64,000 nucleotides of DNA. Source: Acholeplasmatales bacterium. GTDB taxonomy: Bacteria; Bacillota_I; Bacilli_A; ML615J-28; CAG-313. The notes under the pieces were generated by a model. That model was given only the letters and a program-made list of their open reading frames with translations. It ran no database searches and was not told the DNA's origin. Positions 19,137 to 29,161 of this stretch are shown piece after piece (within the stretch, counting starts at the first letter, position 1; the number at the start of each line of letters is the position of its first letter). The stretch covers positions 62,001-126,000 of the forward strand of contig DPOU01000027.1 of NCBI GenBank assembly GCA_003539625.1, given 5' to 3'. Made by a program: the position numbers and the translations under genes.

Positions 19137-21122
19137 ATGGATAACTTTAAACTAGTTGCTCCCTACAAACCAATGGGAGATCAAATTGAGGCAATAAAGC
19201 GATTATCAGAAAATATAGAATTAGGTGTAACCGAACAAACTTTGTTAGGTGCAACTGGTACTGGTAAAACTTTTACAATAGCAAATGTTATAGCAAATGT
19301 AAATAAACCAACTTTAGTATTAGCACATAATAAAACTTTAGCTGGTCAATTATATGCAGAATTAAAAAGTTTATTTCCAGAAAATAGAGTAGAGTATTTT
19401 ATTTCATATTATGATTATTATCAACCAGAAGCATATGTACCTAGTAAAGATATGTATATTGAAAAAGACTCTAGTATTAATGATGAAATTGACCAAATGC
19501 GTCATGCCGCAACCGCAAGTATTTTAGAAAGAAAAGATACAATAATAGTTGCTTCAGTATCATGTATTTATGGTATTGGTGACCCTGATGATTATGAAAA
19601 CTCAATGTTAGTTATTAGAAAAGCCGAAAAACTAGAACGAAAAGATTTATTGGAAAAATTAGTATCAATGCAATTTGTTAGAAATTCAATGGAATTTGCA
19701 AGAGGTAGTTTTAGAGTAAAAGGTGATAATGTAGACATATTACCAGTTTCTGAACATGACCACGGAATTAGAATAACCTTTTTTGATGATGAGGTAGAAC
19801 GAATTGCAATGTTTGATGTTACAACTGGAAAAGTGATTAAAATAATGGATACTGTTTCAATCTTTCCCGCAACCCACTTTGTATTAAGTGATGAAAAGAA
19901 AGAAGAAGCAATTCGTAGAATAGAAGAAGAATTGAAAGAACAAATTGCTTATTTCACTGAAAGAGGCCAATTATTAGAAGCTGAAAGAATCGAACAACGC
20001 ACAAAATATGATATTGAAATGTTGAAAGAAATCGGTAGTTGTAGTGGCATTGAAAACTATTCAAGACATTTAAGCTTAAGAAATAAAGGTGAAACACCAT
20101 CTGTCTTATTAGATTTCTTTGGTGATGATTACCTAATGGTGATTGATGAATCACATGTAACAATACCTCAAGTAAGAGGAATGTACAATGGTGACCAAAG
20201 CAGAAAAAAGACTTTGGTAGAGTATGGCTTTAGATTACCTTCAGCACTAGATAATAGGCCACTTAATTTCGAAGAATTTCAAAGTAAAATAAAACAAGTA
20301 ATATATGTTTCCGCAACCCCAGGTGATTATGAACTTTCAAGAAGTTATGAAATTGTTGAACAAATAATTAGACCTACTGGTTTACTTGATCCTATAATTG
20401 AAGTAAGACCAACTAAGAATCAAATAGACAAAATAATTGCGGATATAAAAGCACAAAATGCTAAAAACGAAAGAACATTAATTACAACTTTAACTATTAA
20501 AATGAGTGAAGATTTGACATCATATCTAAAAGAAAACGGAATAAAGGTTGCATATTTACATTCAGAAATAAAAGCTTTAGATCGTCTTGAGGTAATAAGG
20601 AAACTTAGAAAAGGTATTTATGATGTAATAGTTGGAATCAATCTACTTAGAGAAGGATTAGATATTCCAGAGGTAAGTTTAATTTGTATATTAGATGCGG
20701 ATAAAGAGGGTTTCTTACGTAGTGCAAGATCACTGATTCAAACAGTTGGCAGAGCTGCTCGTAACGCCAATGGTAAAGTAATTATGTATGCGGACACAAT
20801 GACTGATTCAATGAAAGAAGCAATTGATGAGACCGCAAGACGAAGAAAAATTCAAGAGGAATACAATAAAGAACACAATATTATTCCTACTACAATCAAA
20901 AAAGAAATCGGTGAAGTTGTTGGTAACGACAAACTAGAAAGTTTGGAAAATATTAATGCGGCCATAACTTTGGATAATTATCAAAAATTATCTAAAATTG
21001 AACAAAAGAATATTATGGAAAAATTAGAAAAACAAATGCGTGAGGCAGCTAAAGCCCTTCAATTTGAAGAAGCAATGACTCTTCGCGATATTATATTTGA
21101 ATTAAAATCCGGAGGAAAATAA
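19137..21122 (+). CDS. uvrB: Excinuclease ABC subunit B
   Basis: 661 residues, full length for UvrB, the DNA-damage-verifying helicase-like subunit of nucleotide excision repair. Walker A is GATGTGKT, the beta-hairpin region is [12 protein letters not shown], and VIDESH is the DEAD-like motif. QTVGRAARN is motif VI, and a C-terminal UVR domain ([11 protein letters not shown]) binds UvrC. uvrA is not adjacent. The gene contains tandem CCGCAA hexamers at 19507-19518. The mnmA ribosome site lies within its last codons. Confidence 0.98.
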   Translation: MDNFKLVAPYKPMGDQIEAIKRLSENIELGVTEQTLLGATGTGKTFTIANVIANVNKPTLVLAHNKTLAGQLYAELKSLFPENRVEYFISYYDYYQPEAYVPSKDMYIEKDSSINDEIDQMRHAATASILERKDTIIVASVSCIYGIGDPDDYENSMLVIRKAEKLERKDLLEKLVSMQFVRNSMEFARGSFRVKGDNVDILPVSEHDHGIRITFFDDEVERIAMFDVTTGKVIKIMDTVSIFPATHFVLSDEKKEEAIRRIEEELKEQIAYFTERGQLLEAERIEQRTKYDIEMLKEIGSCSGIENYSRHLSLRNKGETPSVLLDFFGDDYLMVIDESHVTIPQVRGMYNGDQSRKKTLVEYGFRLPSALDNRPLNFEEFQSKIKQVIYVSATPGDYELSRSYEIVEQIIRPTGLLDPIIEVRPTKNQIDKIIADIKAQNAKNERTLITTLTIKMSEDLTSYLKENGIKVAYLHSEIKALDRLEVIRKLRKGIYDVIVGINLLREGLDIPEVSLICILDADKEGFLRSARSLIQTVGRAARNANGKVIMYADTMTDSMKEAIDETARRRKIQEEYNKEHNIIPTTIKKEIGEVVGNDKLESLENINAAITLDNYQKLSKIEQKNIMEKLEKQMREAAKALQFEEAMTLRDIIFELKSGGK

Positions 21123-21123
21123 A

Positions 21124-22254
21124 ATGTCTGAAAGAAAGCCAAAAGTTATAGTTGGTTTATCTGGGGGAGTTGATAGTAGTGTTGCTTTAATTAGATTAAA
21201 GGAACAAGGCTATGATGTTGAAGCGATGTATATGCGTAATTGGGATTCAGCTGTAAACAATGATGTTATGGGAAATCCTGATTTGATGGATGATGTTTGT
21301 CCCCAAGAAAGAGACTACCAAGATGCTAAAAAAGTAGCTGAGCAATTGGAAATAAAGCTACATCGAGTTGATTTTATTGAAGAATATTGGAACTCTGTAT
21401 TTGCATATTTTTTATCAGAATATCGAAAAAATCGTACTCCAAATCCTGATATTCTATGCAACAAAGAAATTAAATTTAAAACTTTTTTAGACAAAGCATT
21501 AGAACTTGGTGCAGATTATATTGCGATGGGACATTATGCAAGAGTAATTCATAATGGCGAAAAAAACTATTTATTACGCGGTGTAGATGAGAATAAAGAC
21601 CAATCTTACTTCCTATCTCAGCTAAGTAGCGAACAACTTGCTAAGGCAATGTTTCCTATTGGAGATATGGTTAAGCCTGATGTTCGTGCTCTTGCAAGAA
21701 AATATAATCTAGTAGTAGCAGACAAAAAAGACTCTACTGGCGTATGTTTTATTGGCGAAAGAAATTTTAAAGAGTTTCTAATGAATTATATTCCCGCCAA
21801 CGAAGGTGAAATAATTTCAACCGATGGTAAGGTAGTTGGACATCATGATGGTGTTATGTATTATACAATTGGACAGCGTAAAGGATTACATATTGGCGGA
21901 CCAGGTGAAGCATGGTTTGTTTGTGGCAAAGATACATTAAAGAATCAACTAATTGTTGGTCAAGGTAGTGATACTGAGTTATTATACGCAAATAGAGTAA
22001 TCCTAACAGATGTTAATATTATTAATGATAGATTAGTTCCTGGACAAAATTTGACCGCAAAATTTAGATATCGTCAACCAGATGAAGAAATAACTGTTTA
22101 TCCATTAGAAGATGGTACAGTTGAAGTAAGATGTAAAAGACCAGTTAAGGCAATTACACCAGGACAAGCATGTGTATTTTACGATGGTGAATATTGCTTA
22201 GGTGGAGGAACAATTGACAAAGTATATATGAATGATACTTTGCGGAAATACTAA
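21124..22254 (+). CDS. mnmA: tRNA 2-thiouridylase MnmA
   Basis: A 376-residue enzyme that makes 2-thiouridine at tRNA position 34 (Lys, Glu, Gln). The PP-loop is GLSGGVDSSVAL near the start. The first catalytic Cys is in PNPDILCNKE and the second in STGVCFIGE. A C-terminal beta-barrel follows. It has a good ribosome site (GGAGG), and the mnmA-recD2 order resembles Bacillus. The usual sulfur donor gene (a dedicated desulfurase) is not adjacent. Confidence 0.97.
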   Translation: MSERKPKVIVGLSGGVDSSVALIRLKEQGYDVEAMYMRNWDSAVNNDVMGNPDLMDDVCPQERDYQDAKKVAEQLEIKLHRVDFIEEYWNSVFAYFLSEYRKNRTPNPDILCNKEIKFKTFLDKALELGADYIAMGHYARVIHNGEKNYLLRGVDENKDQSYFLSQLSSEQLAKAMFPIGDMVKPDVRALARKYNLVVADKKDSTGVCFIGERNFKEFLMNYIPANEGEIISTDGKVVGHHDGVMYYTIGQRKGLHIGGPGEAWFVCGKDTLKNQLIVGQGSDTELLYANRVILTDVNIINDRLVPGQNLTAKFRYRQPDEEITVYPLEDGTVEVRCKRPVKAITPGQACVFYDGEYCLGGGTIDKVYMNDTLRKY

Positions 22255-22271
22255 AGAAAGAGGAAACTAAA

Positions 22272-24602
22272 ATGGAAACGATTAATGGAGTTATTAACAG
22301 AATAAACTATTATAAAGATGACACTGGTTATACCGTTGCCATTTTAGAAGTAGATTATAAAGATAAAAACATAGCGATGAAAAAGGCCAAAATCATTGGA
22401 AATACCATTCCAGTGGTTGGCTTTTTTGATAGAAAACCTAATATACACGAAGAATATGTTTTAGAAGGCGAATTTATAAGAGATTCTAACTATGGATTGC
22501 AATTTAAAATTAATAGTTATAAACGCAAACTGATTGCCAATGAAGAAGGTATTATAAGCTATCTTTCAAGTGAAATGTTTCCGGGAATTGGTCCTAAAAT
22601 TGCAAAAATAATTATCGAAAATATTGGTGAAGATTGCTTATTAAAAATAAAAAATGATCCCCACATTTTAGATAGCATTAATCTAACCGACAAACAAAAA
22701 CATGTTATTATTACGGGAATAATAAGTGATGAACAAAATCAAGAAAATGTTGTATTTTTCTTAGATAATGGTATAACTATGGATATGACTCACAAAATAA
22801 TAAATTTGTTTGGCGCAAAAGCAAAAGAAATAGTTTTAGAAAATCCATACATTTTGATGGAAAAAATTGAAAGATTTGGCTTCAAAAAAAATGATGCCTT
22901 TGCATTGAAACTAGGCATCGAAGAAAACAGTATGATAAGACTAAAAGCTTTAACGGGATATGTTTTAGAAGAAGCGTTGTATAGTGCTGGTAATAGTTAT
23001 ATTTGTCGTAGTGATTTATATATTTTTGCAACAAAGTATATAAATAAAGAAATCGATGGAAAAGTCTTCAATGAAGTAATAGCAATTCTCGAAAAAGAAA
23101 AGAAAGTTTACATAGATGAAGCAGACAATATCTATGATTACAAAATGTATATTCAAGAAATTGAACTAGCTAGGGGTATTGCTAAAATACTAAAAGGTAC
23201 TACCGATGACAATAAAAAACCACCAGTATATGACAATGAATCAATAGCTGCTGAATATCAAAAAATCAAAGAAAAAAGTCATGTTGAATATAGTAAAGAA
23301 CAAGAACAAGCGATATTGAATGCTTTTACTGAACCAATCATAATTATAACTGGTGGACCTGGTACAGGTAAAACAACTATTATCAAAGCAATTATTGAAA
23401 TGTATTTTAAATTAAACAATGAAAATAAAGCATTGCTAGATTACATTGCCTTACTTGCCCCGACAGGAAAAGCTGCCAAGCGCTTGAAAGAATCTACTAA
23501 TATGCCAACAATGACAATTCATAAATTTTTGGGTTATATGGGTAGAAATAACTTCACTTATAATAAATATAACAAAACTGATGCTAAACTAATTATTGTC
23601 GATGAAGCATCAATGATGGATTTATCGCTTGCCTCATATTTGGTAACTTCAATGCAACCAGATGCAAGAATCATTATTGTTGGAGATGTTGACCAATTAC
23701 CAAGTGTAGGTCCTGGACAAGTACTAAAAGATCTAATAGATTCAAAAGAAATAAAAACTACTAGATTAACAAAAATACATCGTCAAGCAGAAGGTTCAAA
23801 TATTATAAAATTAGCACATGATGTAAATGAAGGAATATTACCAGAAACTATTTTATCTAAACAGTCAGATAGGACCTTTATTCCAACTGATAATGAACAT
23901 ATTGCTAGTATTACCGTTGATATAGTAAAAAGATTTGTCAATAAGGGTTATGACATAAAAAAAGATATCCAAGTACTTATTCCGATGTACAGAGGAGATA
24001 TAGGTATTAATGCTATTAATGCTAGAATTCAAGATGAAATAAATCCCCTTGATGAAACAGTTGGTGAAATAAAGTATTATGGTAATATATTCAGAGAAAA
24101 TGATAAAGTTATTCAATTAGTAAATCGCGCTGAAAAAGGAATAATGAATGGAGATGTAGGTTACATTAGTCACTTTAAATATAAAAATTTAAAGATCAAT
24201 GGGTTAGAAGTAATCTTTGATACAGTAAAAGTAAACTACACTTTAGAAGAACTTGAAGATTTAAGCTTAGCATATGCAATCAGTGTACACAAAGCACAAG
24301 GTGGCGAGTTTGATGTTGTAGTTATGCCATTTACTTTTCAACATTACATAATGTTAAGAAGAAAGTTAATTTATACAGGTGTAACAAGAGCCAAAAAGAC
24401 TTTAATAATGGTTGGAGATGTTGCGGCAATGCAACAAGGAATTAAACGTATTGAAGCTAATAGAAAAACTATCTTAAAAGAAAAGCTAATAGAATTTATA
24501 AAAAATGATTCTTTATCAAGCATCAAGCAACCATTAATAGAAGAAGATAGCTTAGGAGAAACTTTTTCAGAATTAGATCCTGATGATTTTAAAAACTTAT
24601 AA
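22272..24602 (+). CDS. recD2: ATP-dependent 5'-3' DNA helicase RecD2
   Basis: 776 residues of the RecD-like SF1B family. The N-terminal OB and helix-hairpin-helix region includes FPGIGPKIAKII. Walker A is GGPGTGKTT, motif II is VDEASMMD, QLPSVGPGQ is motif III, and the C-terminal SH3 and motif VI region has VHKAQGGEFD and TGVTRAKK. RecD2 proteins act without RecBC, in replication-fork and mismatch-related repair. Length and order of motifs are typical. Confidence 0.95.
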   Translation: METINGVINRINYYKDDTGYTVAILEVDYKDKNIAMKKAKIIGNTIPVVGFFDRKPNIHEEYVLEGEFIRDSNYGLQFKINSYKRKLIANEEGIISYLSSEMFPGIGPKIAKIIIENIGEDCLLKIKNDPHILDSINLTDKQKHVIITGIISDEQNQENVVFFLDNGITMDMTHKIINLFGAKAKEIVLENPYILMEKIERFGFKKNDAFALKLGIEENSMIRLKALTGYVLEEALYSAGNSYICRSDLYIFATKYINKEIDGKVFNEVIAILEKEKKVYIDEADNIYDYKMYIQEIELARGIAKILKGTTDDNKKPPVYDNESIAAEYQKIKEKSHVEYSKEQEQAILNAFTEPIIIITGGPGTGKTTIIKAIIEMYFKLNNENKALLDYIALLAPTGKAAKRLKESTNMPTMTIHKFLGYMGRNNFTYNKYNKTDAKLIIVDEASMMDLSLASYLVTSMQPDARIIIVGDVDQLPSVGPGQVLKDLIDSKEIKTTRLTKIHRQAEGSNIIKLAHDVNEGILPETILSKQSDRTFIPTDNEHIASITVDIVKRFVNKGYDIKKDIQVLIPMYRGDIGINAINARIQDEINPLDETVGEIKYYGNIFRENDKVIQLVNRAEKGIMNGDVGYISHFKYKNLKINGLEVIFDTVKVNYTLEELEDLSLAYAISVHKAQGGEFDVVVMPFTFQHYIMLRRKLIYTGVTRAKKTLIMVGDVAAMQQGIKRIEANRKTILKEKLIEFIKNDSLSSIKQPLIEEDSLGETFSELDPDDFKNL

Positions 24603-24615
24603 AAAATGGAAAAAG

Positions 24616-24645
24616 AAAAATAGTATATGAAAACTATTTTTCGAC
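24616..24645 (+). terminator. Terminator of recD2
   Basis: AAAAATAGT and ACTATTTTT arms around an 8-nt loop. Confidence 0.65.
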
Positions 24646-24772
24646 ATAATAATATTGCATGAAGAAAGTATCTTGAGTTTTATTAGGAGAACATATAATA
24701 TTCACTTTGTTTAGAACTATTAAATATACAGATAAAATCCACTCATGCTACTATAGTCAAAGAGGTGACAAT

Positions 24773-24958
24773 ATGAAATCATCAGTCGTTCCGTTCGCAG
24801 CTGGAGCAATGACGGTTTTAGGAGTATGGATGGTCGCTTCAAACAAAAAGAAAATAGACAAAATTGTGAAAAATGTAAGTGACACAATGAATCAAATGCT
24901 CCAAACATGTAAAAAGACATTACAGGAAGATAGCTGCACTTGTAATAGTCAAAACTAA
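24773..24958 (+). CDS. Small membrane protein, unknown
   Basis: A 61-residue protein. I take the ATG at 24773 because GAGGTGA sits 7 nt upstream; an upstream in-frame ATG at 24707 has no ribosome site. One hydrophobic segment (residues 5-21, VVPFAAGAMTVLGVWMV) is followed by a Lys-rich amphipathic helix and a Cys-containing tail (DSCTCNSQN). Its build is YtxH-like (short anchor plus helix), but I do not assign a family. A possible promoter has TTGAGT at 24673 and TATAAT at 24694 with a short 15-nt spacer. It has its own terminator. Confidence 0.65.
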   Translation: MKSSVVPFAAGAMTVLGVWMVASNKKKIDKIVKNVSDTMNQMLQTCKKTLQEDSCTCNSQN

Positions 24959-24983
24959 AAAAGGCCTTTTTGGCCTTTTTATT
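24957..24983. terminator. Bidirectional terminator between the small gene and rnjA
   Basis: AAAAAAGGCC and GGCCTTTTT arms around TTTTT; it overlaps the stop codons of both convergent genes. Confidence 0.88.
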
Positions 24984-26685
24984 CTTTTTCTAAAATATTA
25001 ATAATTGGTACAATAAGTGGTTTGCGATCAATCTTTTGAAATAGAAATTGACCTAATTGCATTGATATTTGCTTTTCAAAATTTTTGATATTAATATTCT
25101 TATAATTCTTTAAAAGATTTACAACAATATCACTAGCCTTTTGTTTAATAGTATTTTCTAAACTTTTTGAGGTAGCAGATTCAGTATCAGTAAAACCACA
25201 TGATTTAACAATTGGAGAACCAATTAAACGTTTATTTTTTGATATTGTAAATGCAATACTAATGAGGCCTTCATCGGCCATTTTTTTACGTTCAGATAAA
25301 GTACTTGAATCAACAACATTTAATGATGAATCTAAATATACGTTATCTGCGGTTACACAATGTTTAATTATTTTAGCACCTTTTTCACTAAATGAAATTG
25401 CATCACCTGGATCTAAAACAAAACAATTTTCTTTTTTAATGCCTAGTTCAGTTGCAATTCTAGCATGTTCTTTTAACATTAAATATTCACCATGAACTGG
25501 CATAAAATATTTAGGTTGCATAAAAGACAACATCATACGTATTTCATTTTGAGAAGCGTGTCCGGTTGTATGCGTATCAGTAAGTGGACTATTTTGAATT
25601 ACGTGAGCACCAGCATGTACTAAGTTGTTGATATTACGATTTACAAATATTTCATTGCCAGGTATTGCTTTACTTGAATAAATGACAGTATCATTTGGCA
25701 ATAGTTTGATTTGCTTGTGACTGCCATTTGCAATTCTTGAAAGGGCCGCAAGGGGTTCACCTTGAGAACCAGTACATAGAATAGTAACATTATCAGTATC
25801 TTGCTTCTTTAGTTCACGTGAATTTAGTACCCAACCTTTTGGATAAGTAATATATTTCAACTTAGAAGCAATTTCGATAGTTTTTTCCATACTATGTCCA
25901 AATACAATAACTTTACGATTTGAAGCAACACTAGCATCAATTATTTGTTGTACTCTAAAGACATTTGATGCAAATGCCGCAACGATAATGCGTCCTTCAA
26001 TATGACTGAATAAATTCATTAAATTTTCACCAATTTTTCTTTCACCTTGCGAAAAATTAGAAATATCAGCATTAGTACTATCTGATAATAAGCATAAAAC
26101 ACCTTCTTTGCCTAAAGAGGTCATTTTGTAATAGTCAGGTTTAGCTCCAACAGGGTTGAAATCAAATTTAAAATCTCCAGTATTAACGATATAACCAAGT
26201 CTAGTTTTTATAGCAATACCAAAAGAATCAGGAATACTATGATTTGTTCTAAAAAATGATACTTCAAAGTTATTAAATTTATAATTAGAGTTATCATTGA
26301 ATTTTATTAGTTTATACTGAATATTAGGGAATTCACTTAGTTTGTTTTCAATAAACCCAACTGCTATACCAGTTGTGTAGATTGCGGGGACATTTACTTG
26401 TTCTAGTAAAAAAGGTATTGCACCAATATGATCTTCATGACCATGGGTGATAAATAATCCAACAATCTTTTTTTCGTTTTGTTTTAAATAAGTGAAGTCA
26501 GGAATTACATAATTAACGCCATGTACATCGTCGTCTGCAAATAATATTCCTGCATCCATTATGATGATTTCATCGCCAGATTCAACAACATACATATTCA
26601 TGCCAACAACACCTAAACCACCAAGTGAATAAACACGGATATCATTGTTTTGTTTAATGATTTTCTTTTTAGGGTTATCTTTCAT
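24979..26685 (-). CDS. rnjA: Ribonuclease J
   Basis: 568 residues: metallo-beta-lactamase/beta-CASP nuclease with metal motif HGHEDHIGAIP, GDFKFD, SDSTNA and a C-terminal domain. RNase J is the main 5'-3' exoribonuclease and an endonuclease in Bacillota RNA decay. Only one copy is in the window, so RnjA versus RnjB cannot be decided. The strong ribosome site is AGGAGG. It is monocistronic with its own promoter and terminator. Confidence 0.95.
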   Translation of the reverse strand: MKDNPKKKIIKQNNDIRVYSLGGLGVVGMNMYVVESGDEIIIMDAGILFADDDVHGVNYVIPDFTYLKQNEKKIVGLFITHGHEDHIGAIPFLLEQVNVPAIYTTGIAVGFIENKLSEFPNIQYKLIKFNDNSNYKFNNFEVSFFRTNHSIPDSFGIAIKTRLGYIVNTGDFKFDFNPVGAKPDYYKMTSLGKEGVLCLLSDSTNADISNFSQGERKIGENLMNLFSHIEGRIIVAAFASNVFRVQQIIDASVASNRKVIVFGHSMEKTIEIASKLKYITYPKGWVLNSRELKKQDTDNVTILCTGSQGEPLAALSRIANGSHKQIKLLPNDTVIYSSKAIPGNEIFVNRNINNLVHAGAHVIQNSPLTDTHTTGHASQNEIRMMLSFMQPKYFMPVHGEYLMLKEHARIATELGIKKENCFVLDPGDAISFSEKGAKIIKHCVTADNVYLDSSLNVVDSSTLSERKKMADEGLISIAFTISKNKRLIGSPIVKSCGFTDTESATSKSLENTIKQKASDIVVNLLKNYKNINIKNFEKQISMQLGQFLFQKIDRKPLIVPIINILEKE

Positions 26686-26737
26686 TTTTTCCTCCTTTCA
26701 TAAAAAATATATATTTATCTTTAAATAGATTATAATT

Positions 26738-26766
26738 ATTATACTCTAAAATCTAAAAAAAGTCAA
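26738..26766 (-). promoter_or_regulatory. Promoter for rnjA
   Basis: On the minus strand: TTGACT (26766-26761), 17-nt spacer, TATAAT (26743-26738). The best minus-strand promoter match in the window. Confidence 0.8.
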
Positions 26767-26770
26767 CTCG

Positions 26771-26800
26771 TTGAAAGCATATAATGAAGTATGATATAAT
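26771..26800 (+). promoter_or_regulatory. Promoter for HAD phosphatase
   Basis: TTGAAA at 26771-26776, 18-nt spacer, TGA-extended TATAAT at 26795-26800. Divergent from the rnjA promoter. Confidence 0.7.
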
Positions 26801-26818
26801 CTAAACGAGGTAATAATT

Positions 26819-27607
26819 ATGAATGAACGTAAAGCTCTATTTTTCGACATCGATGGAACGCTCTTTGATGGTAATACTAAATCAGTTCTACCATCATCTA
26901 TTGATATGTTAAACCAATTAAAAACTCATCCTGATTATGATTTATATTTATCAACGGGAAGATCGAGACAAACCTTGGGGAAACTATCTGCTTTTCAAGA
27001 ATACTTTAGAGGTATGAATTTATCTAATGGCCAAGAAGTGTATGTAGATGGGGAAATAATTTACGAGGCTTATTTAGAAAAAGAAGATGTAAAAAAATTA
27101 ATAGAAATAAGTGAAAAAGAAAACTATCCAATGGGATTGATTACAACTAAAGAAGTTGAAATGACTTATTTTACACCGGAAAGTGCTAAAAGTTTTAGTG
27201 AGTATATTAGTGCAAATGTAATTGATTTAAACCATAAACCTTTTGATATCAACAAAAAGGTAATGCAAGTATGGTTATTCAGTGAAAATGATAAAATTGA
27301 AAAGTTAACCAAAGCATTTCCTAATTTAAACATTATAAGATGGGGGAATTATGGTGCCGATATAATTCCTAATGGCTCATCAAAAGCTAATGGGATAAAC
27401 AAGATTGTAGAAAAAATAGGCTACAAAAAAGAAAATATGTATGCATTTGGTGATGGCGATAATGACGCAGAAATGTTTAAAGTAGTTGGAACTAGTGTTG
27501 CGATGGGTAATGCTAGTAAAATTGCTAAAGACAATGCCACTTTTGTGACAGATACTATTGACAACGATGGTTTATATAGAGCAGTTAAAAAAATTGGATT
27601 GATATAA
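26819..27607 (+). CDS. Cof-type HAD-superfamily phosphatase
   Basis: A 262-residue HAD hydrolase of the Cof/IIB group. The nucleophile motif is FFDIDGTLFDG, motif II is LSTGRS, the conserved lysine is in GSSKANG, and the acidic motif is FGDGDNDAEM. Members dephosphorylate sugar phosphates, nucleotides or flavin precursors; the substrate cannot be read from sequence. Good ribosome site (CGAGGT). It stands alone between two divergent or convergent minus genes. Confidence 0.9.
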   Translation: MNERKALFFDIDGTLFDGNTKSVLPSSIDMLNQLKTHPDYDLYLSTGRSRQTLGKLSAFQEYFRGMNLSNGQEVYVDGEIIYEAYLEKEDVKKLIEISEKENYPMGLITTKEVEMTYFTPESAKSFSEYISANVIDLNHKPFDINKKVMQVWLFSENDKIEKLTKAFPNLNIIRWGNYGADIIPNGSSKANGINKIVEKIGYKKENMYAFGDGDNDAEMFKVVGTSVAMGNASKIAKDNATFVTDTIDNDGLYRAVKKIGLI

Positions 27608-27609
27608 AA

Positions 27610-27632
27610 AAACTCCCTTAGGGGAGTTTATT
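27610..27632. terminator. Bidirectional terminator between the HAD gene and def
   Basis: AAACTCCC and GGGAGTTT arms around TTAG. Confidence 0.82.
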
Positions 27633-28194
27633 CAAATTTAACAGGAGTAGAGTTTTCTACTATTTCAAATGGGTTGTTTTTATTAATACGATCAACAAAT
27701 AAAATACCATTTAAATGGTCATATTCATGTTGGAATACCACGGCAACATAACCTTTTAATCTAAGTTTGCAGTGATTAAGCTTACCATCATTATATAAAT
27801 AAGTGTCAACAGTAACACGTTTAGCACGGTGGACTAACCCTTTTACTTCACGATCAACCGATAAGCAACCTTCACCACCTTCTAAGTAAGTTTTTTCTTC
27901 AGAATAACTAACTAATTTAGGATTAATCATTGGGTAAAAATGGAGATTACCTGCTTCGTCATCAGTTAATATTACAAGCATTTTTTTATTAAGCCCTATT
28001 TGTGGTGCCGCAAGTCCTACACCAGGTCGTAAATCATATTTTTTAGATAACTCCTCATCTTGAGAATTTTCTAAATATTCAATCATATTATTTATTGCAT
28101 CTTCGTCTTCTTTAGATAAAGGTAGTTCTACATCTACACATTTAGTGCGTAAAATGGGGTTTCCTTCTTTAATTATGTCTTTCATTAATATCAT
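27628..28194 (-). CDS. def: Peptide deformylase
   Basis: A 188-residue enzyme that removes the N-formyl group from nascent proteins. All three motifs are present: GVGLAAPQIG (motif 1), EGCLSV (motif 2, metal Cys) and QHEYDHLNG (motif 3, HExxH). The length and the insertion between motifs suggest the type 2 form common in Gram-positive bacteria. The start at 28194 has GGAGG ten nt upstream. Confidence 0.96.
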   Translation of the reverse strand: MILMKDIIKEGNPILRTKCVDVELPLSKEDEDAINNMIEYLENSQDEELSKKYDLRPGVGLAAPQIGLNKKMLVILTDDEAGNLHFYPMINPKLVSYSEEKTYLEGGEGCLSVDREVKGLVHRAKRVTVDTYLYNDGKLNHCKLRLKGYVAVVFQHEYDHLNGILFVDRINKNNPFEIVENSTPVKFE

Positions 28195-28218
28195 GTTATA
28201 ACAACCTCCATATTATTT

Positions 28219-28247
28219 ATTATACTAAAAAAAATAATATCTGACAA
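28219..28247 (-). promoter_or_regulatory. Promoter for def
   Basis: On the minus strand: TTGTCA (28247-28242), 17-nt spacer, TATAAT (28224-28219). Confidence 0.75.
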
Positions 28248-28260
28248 GTAAATTAACATA

Positions 28261-28289
28261 AAAGAAAAAAGGTTCTAATGAACCTTTTT
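28261..28289 (-). terminator. Terminator of the second YjcZ-like gene
   Basis: AAAAAGGTTC and GAACCTTTTT arms around TAAT; on the minus strand a T-run follows. Confidence 0.82.
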
Positions 28290-28300
28290 CGCTTTTTAAA

Positions 28301-28441
28301 CTACCAACGTGCTGTACCGATGATAACTAAAAGAATGAATAATACAAGGATGAGTGCATATCCATAACCACCGAATGTATTTGTGTTACAACAAGGGTTA
28401 GTTTGCCCACAACAATTGTAGCCATAATTTGGTTGATACAT
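28301..28441 (-). CDS. YjcZ-family (sporulation-type) small protein
   Basis: A 46-residue protein with ribosome site AAAGGAGGG 6 nt before the ATG. The N-terminal half is Asn/Tyr/Cys-rich and holds two Cys pairs (NCC and PCC). The C-terminal half is GGYGYALILVLFILLVIIG ending in ARW, the YjcZ hallmark also seen at 16792-16881. Such proteins are small membrane proteins of Bacillus spores. It has its own terminator. The Cys pairs are not in the shorter copy. Of the 28195-28563 gap, this gene, its terminator and two promoters account for nearly all the sequence. Confidence 0.8.
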   Translation of the reverse strand: MYQPNYGYNCCGQTNPCCNTNTFGGYGYALILVLFILLVIIGTARW

Positions 28442-28516
28442 AATTTCCCTCCTTTTTAAGTTGTTATTAACAACTTCATTGTATAATATGATAAAACGAA
28501 TATATTGAATATTTAT

Positions 28517-28546
28517 TTGCCTAGATTATTAAAAATGTGGTATAAT
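28517..28546 (+). promoter_or_regulatory. Promoter for UPF0223 gene
   Basis: TTGCCT at 28517-28522, 18-nt spacer, TGG-extended TATAAT at 28541-28546. The leader is very short. Confidence 0.68.
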
Positions 28547-28563
28547 ATTTATAGGTGATGCAT

Positions 28564-28836
28564 ATGAAAAAGAAATATAATAATAAAGAAACTTTAGATG
28601 AAACATACGAAATTGATTATGATTTATTTACGGTTGAAGAAATAATAAAAATTATTCAATTTTATCAACTAATGGGACAATATAAAAATAATAAAGTTAG
28701 TAAGCAAAAGATAAAAGAAGCTTATTTAGAATATAAAAATATTATAAATAATTTATCTTTGGAAAAACGCTATAATGAAAATTTTTATCAAAAAACTGGC
28801 ATTTCAATATATCAGACAATAAAGTCTATTGAATAG
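28564..28836 (+). CDS. UPF0223 family protein (YktA-like)
   Basis: A 90-residue protein matching the UPF0223 pattern. It has a short N-terminus, then IDYDLFTVEEIIKIIQFY, a helix ending in KQKIKEAYLEYKNI, and a C-terminal EKRYNENFYQKTGISIY block. The function of this all-helical family is unknown. The ATG at 28564 is preferred; AGGTGAT just upstream contains the alternative GTG and ATG starts at 28555 and 28558. Its last 11 bases overlap the end of the convergent minus-strand gene. Confidence 0.75.
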   Translation: MKKKYNNKETLDETYEIDYDLFTVEEIIKIIQFYQLMGQYKNNKVSKQKIKEAYLEYKNIINNLSLEKRYNENFYQKTGISIYQTIKSIE

Positions 28837-29068
28837 CATCATGGTTTTGTCTAATTCCTAAATAGTTTTCAATGCGGGTGACGCGTTTATAAAGATCGTT
28901 TATTTGCCTTTTTAATTCGTCAATTTCAGTGTCCATTATATTCATATCATAGTTAGTGAGTTGTGGCTGACCTTGTTGATATGGCATTTGAGGTTGGTAA
29001 TAGTTAGGATATGGATATCCATAGTTTGCTTGGCGATTGTTGTTATTTTTTTTCAAAAAATTAAACAT
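28826..29068 (-). CDS. Small Tyr/Pro/Gln-rich coiled-coil protein, coat-like
   Basis: 80 residues with ribosome site AAAGGAG. It starts MFNFLKKNNNN, then has a low-complexity stretch rich in Tyr, Pro, Asn and Gln (NYGYPYPNYYQPQMPYQQGQ). A C-terminal amphipathic helix follows (DTEIDELKRQINDLYKRVTR), likely a coiled coil. The composition resembles small spore-coat-associated proteins, and ylbD- and ylbE-like genes are next door. That is context only; no family is recognised. It overlaps the UPF0223 gene at the 3' ends. Confidence 0.7.
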   Translation of the reverse strand: MFNFLKKNNNNRQANYGYPYPNYYQPQMPYQQGQPQLTNYDMNIMDTEIDELKRQINDLYKRVTRIENYLGIRQNHDAIQ

Positions 29069-29161
29069 TTCAATTCTCCTTTCAATTTATCATATGTAAA
29101 AAATAAACTTTTGTCACAAAATGTTATTTTTATAATAAATTAAAAGTAGGAGGGATAAACT

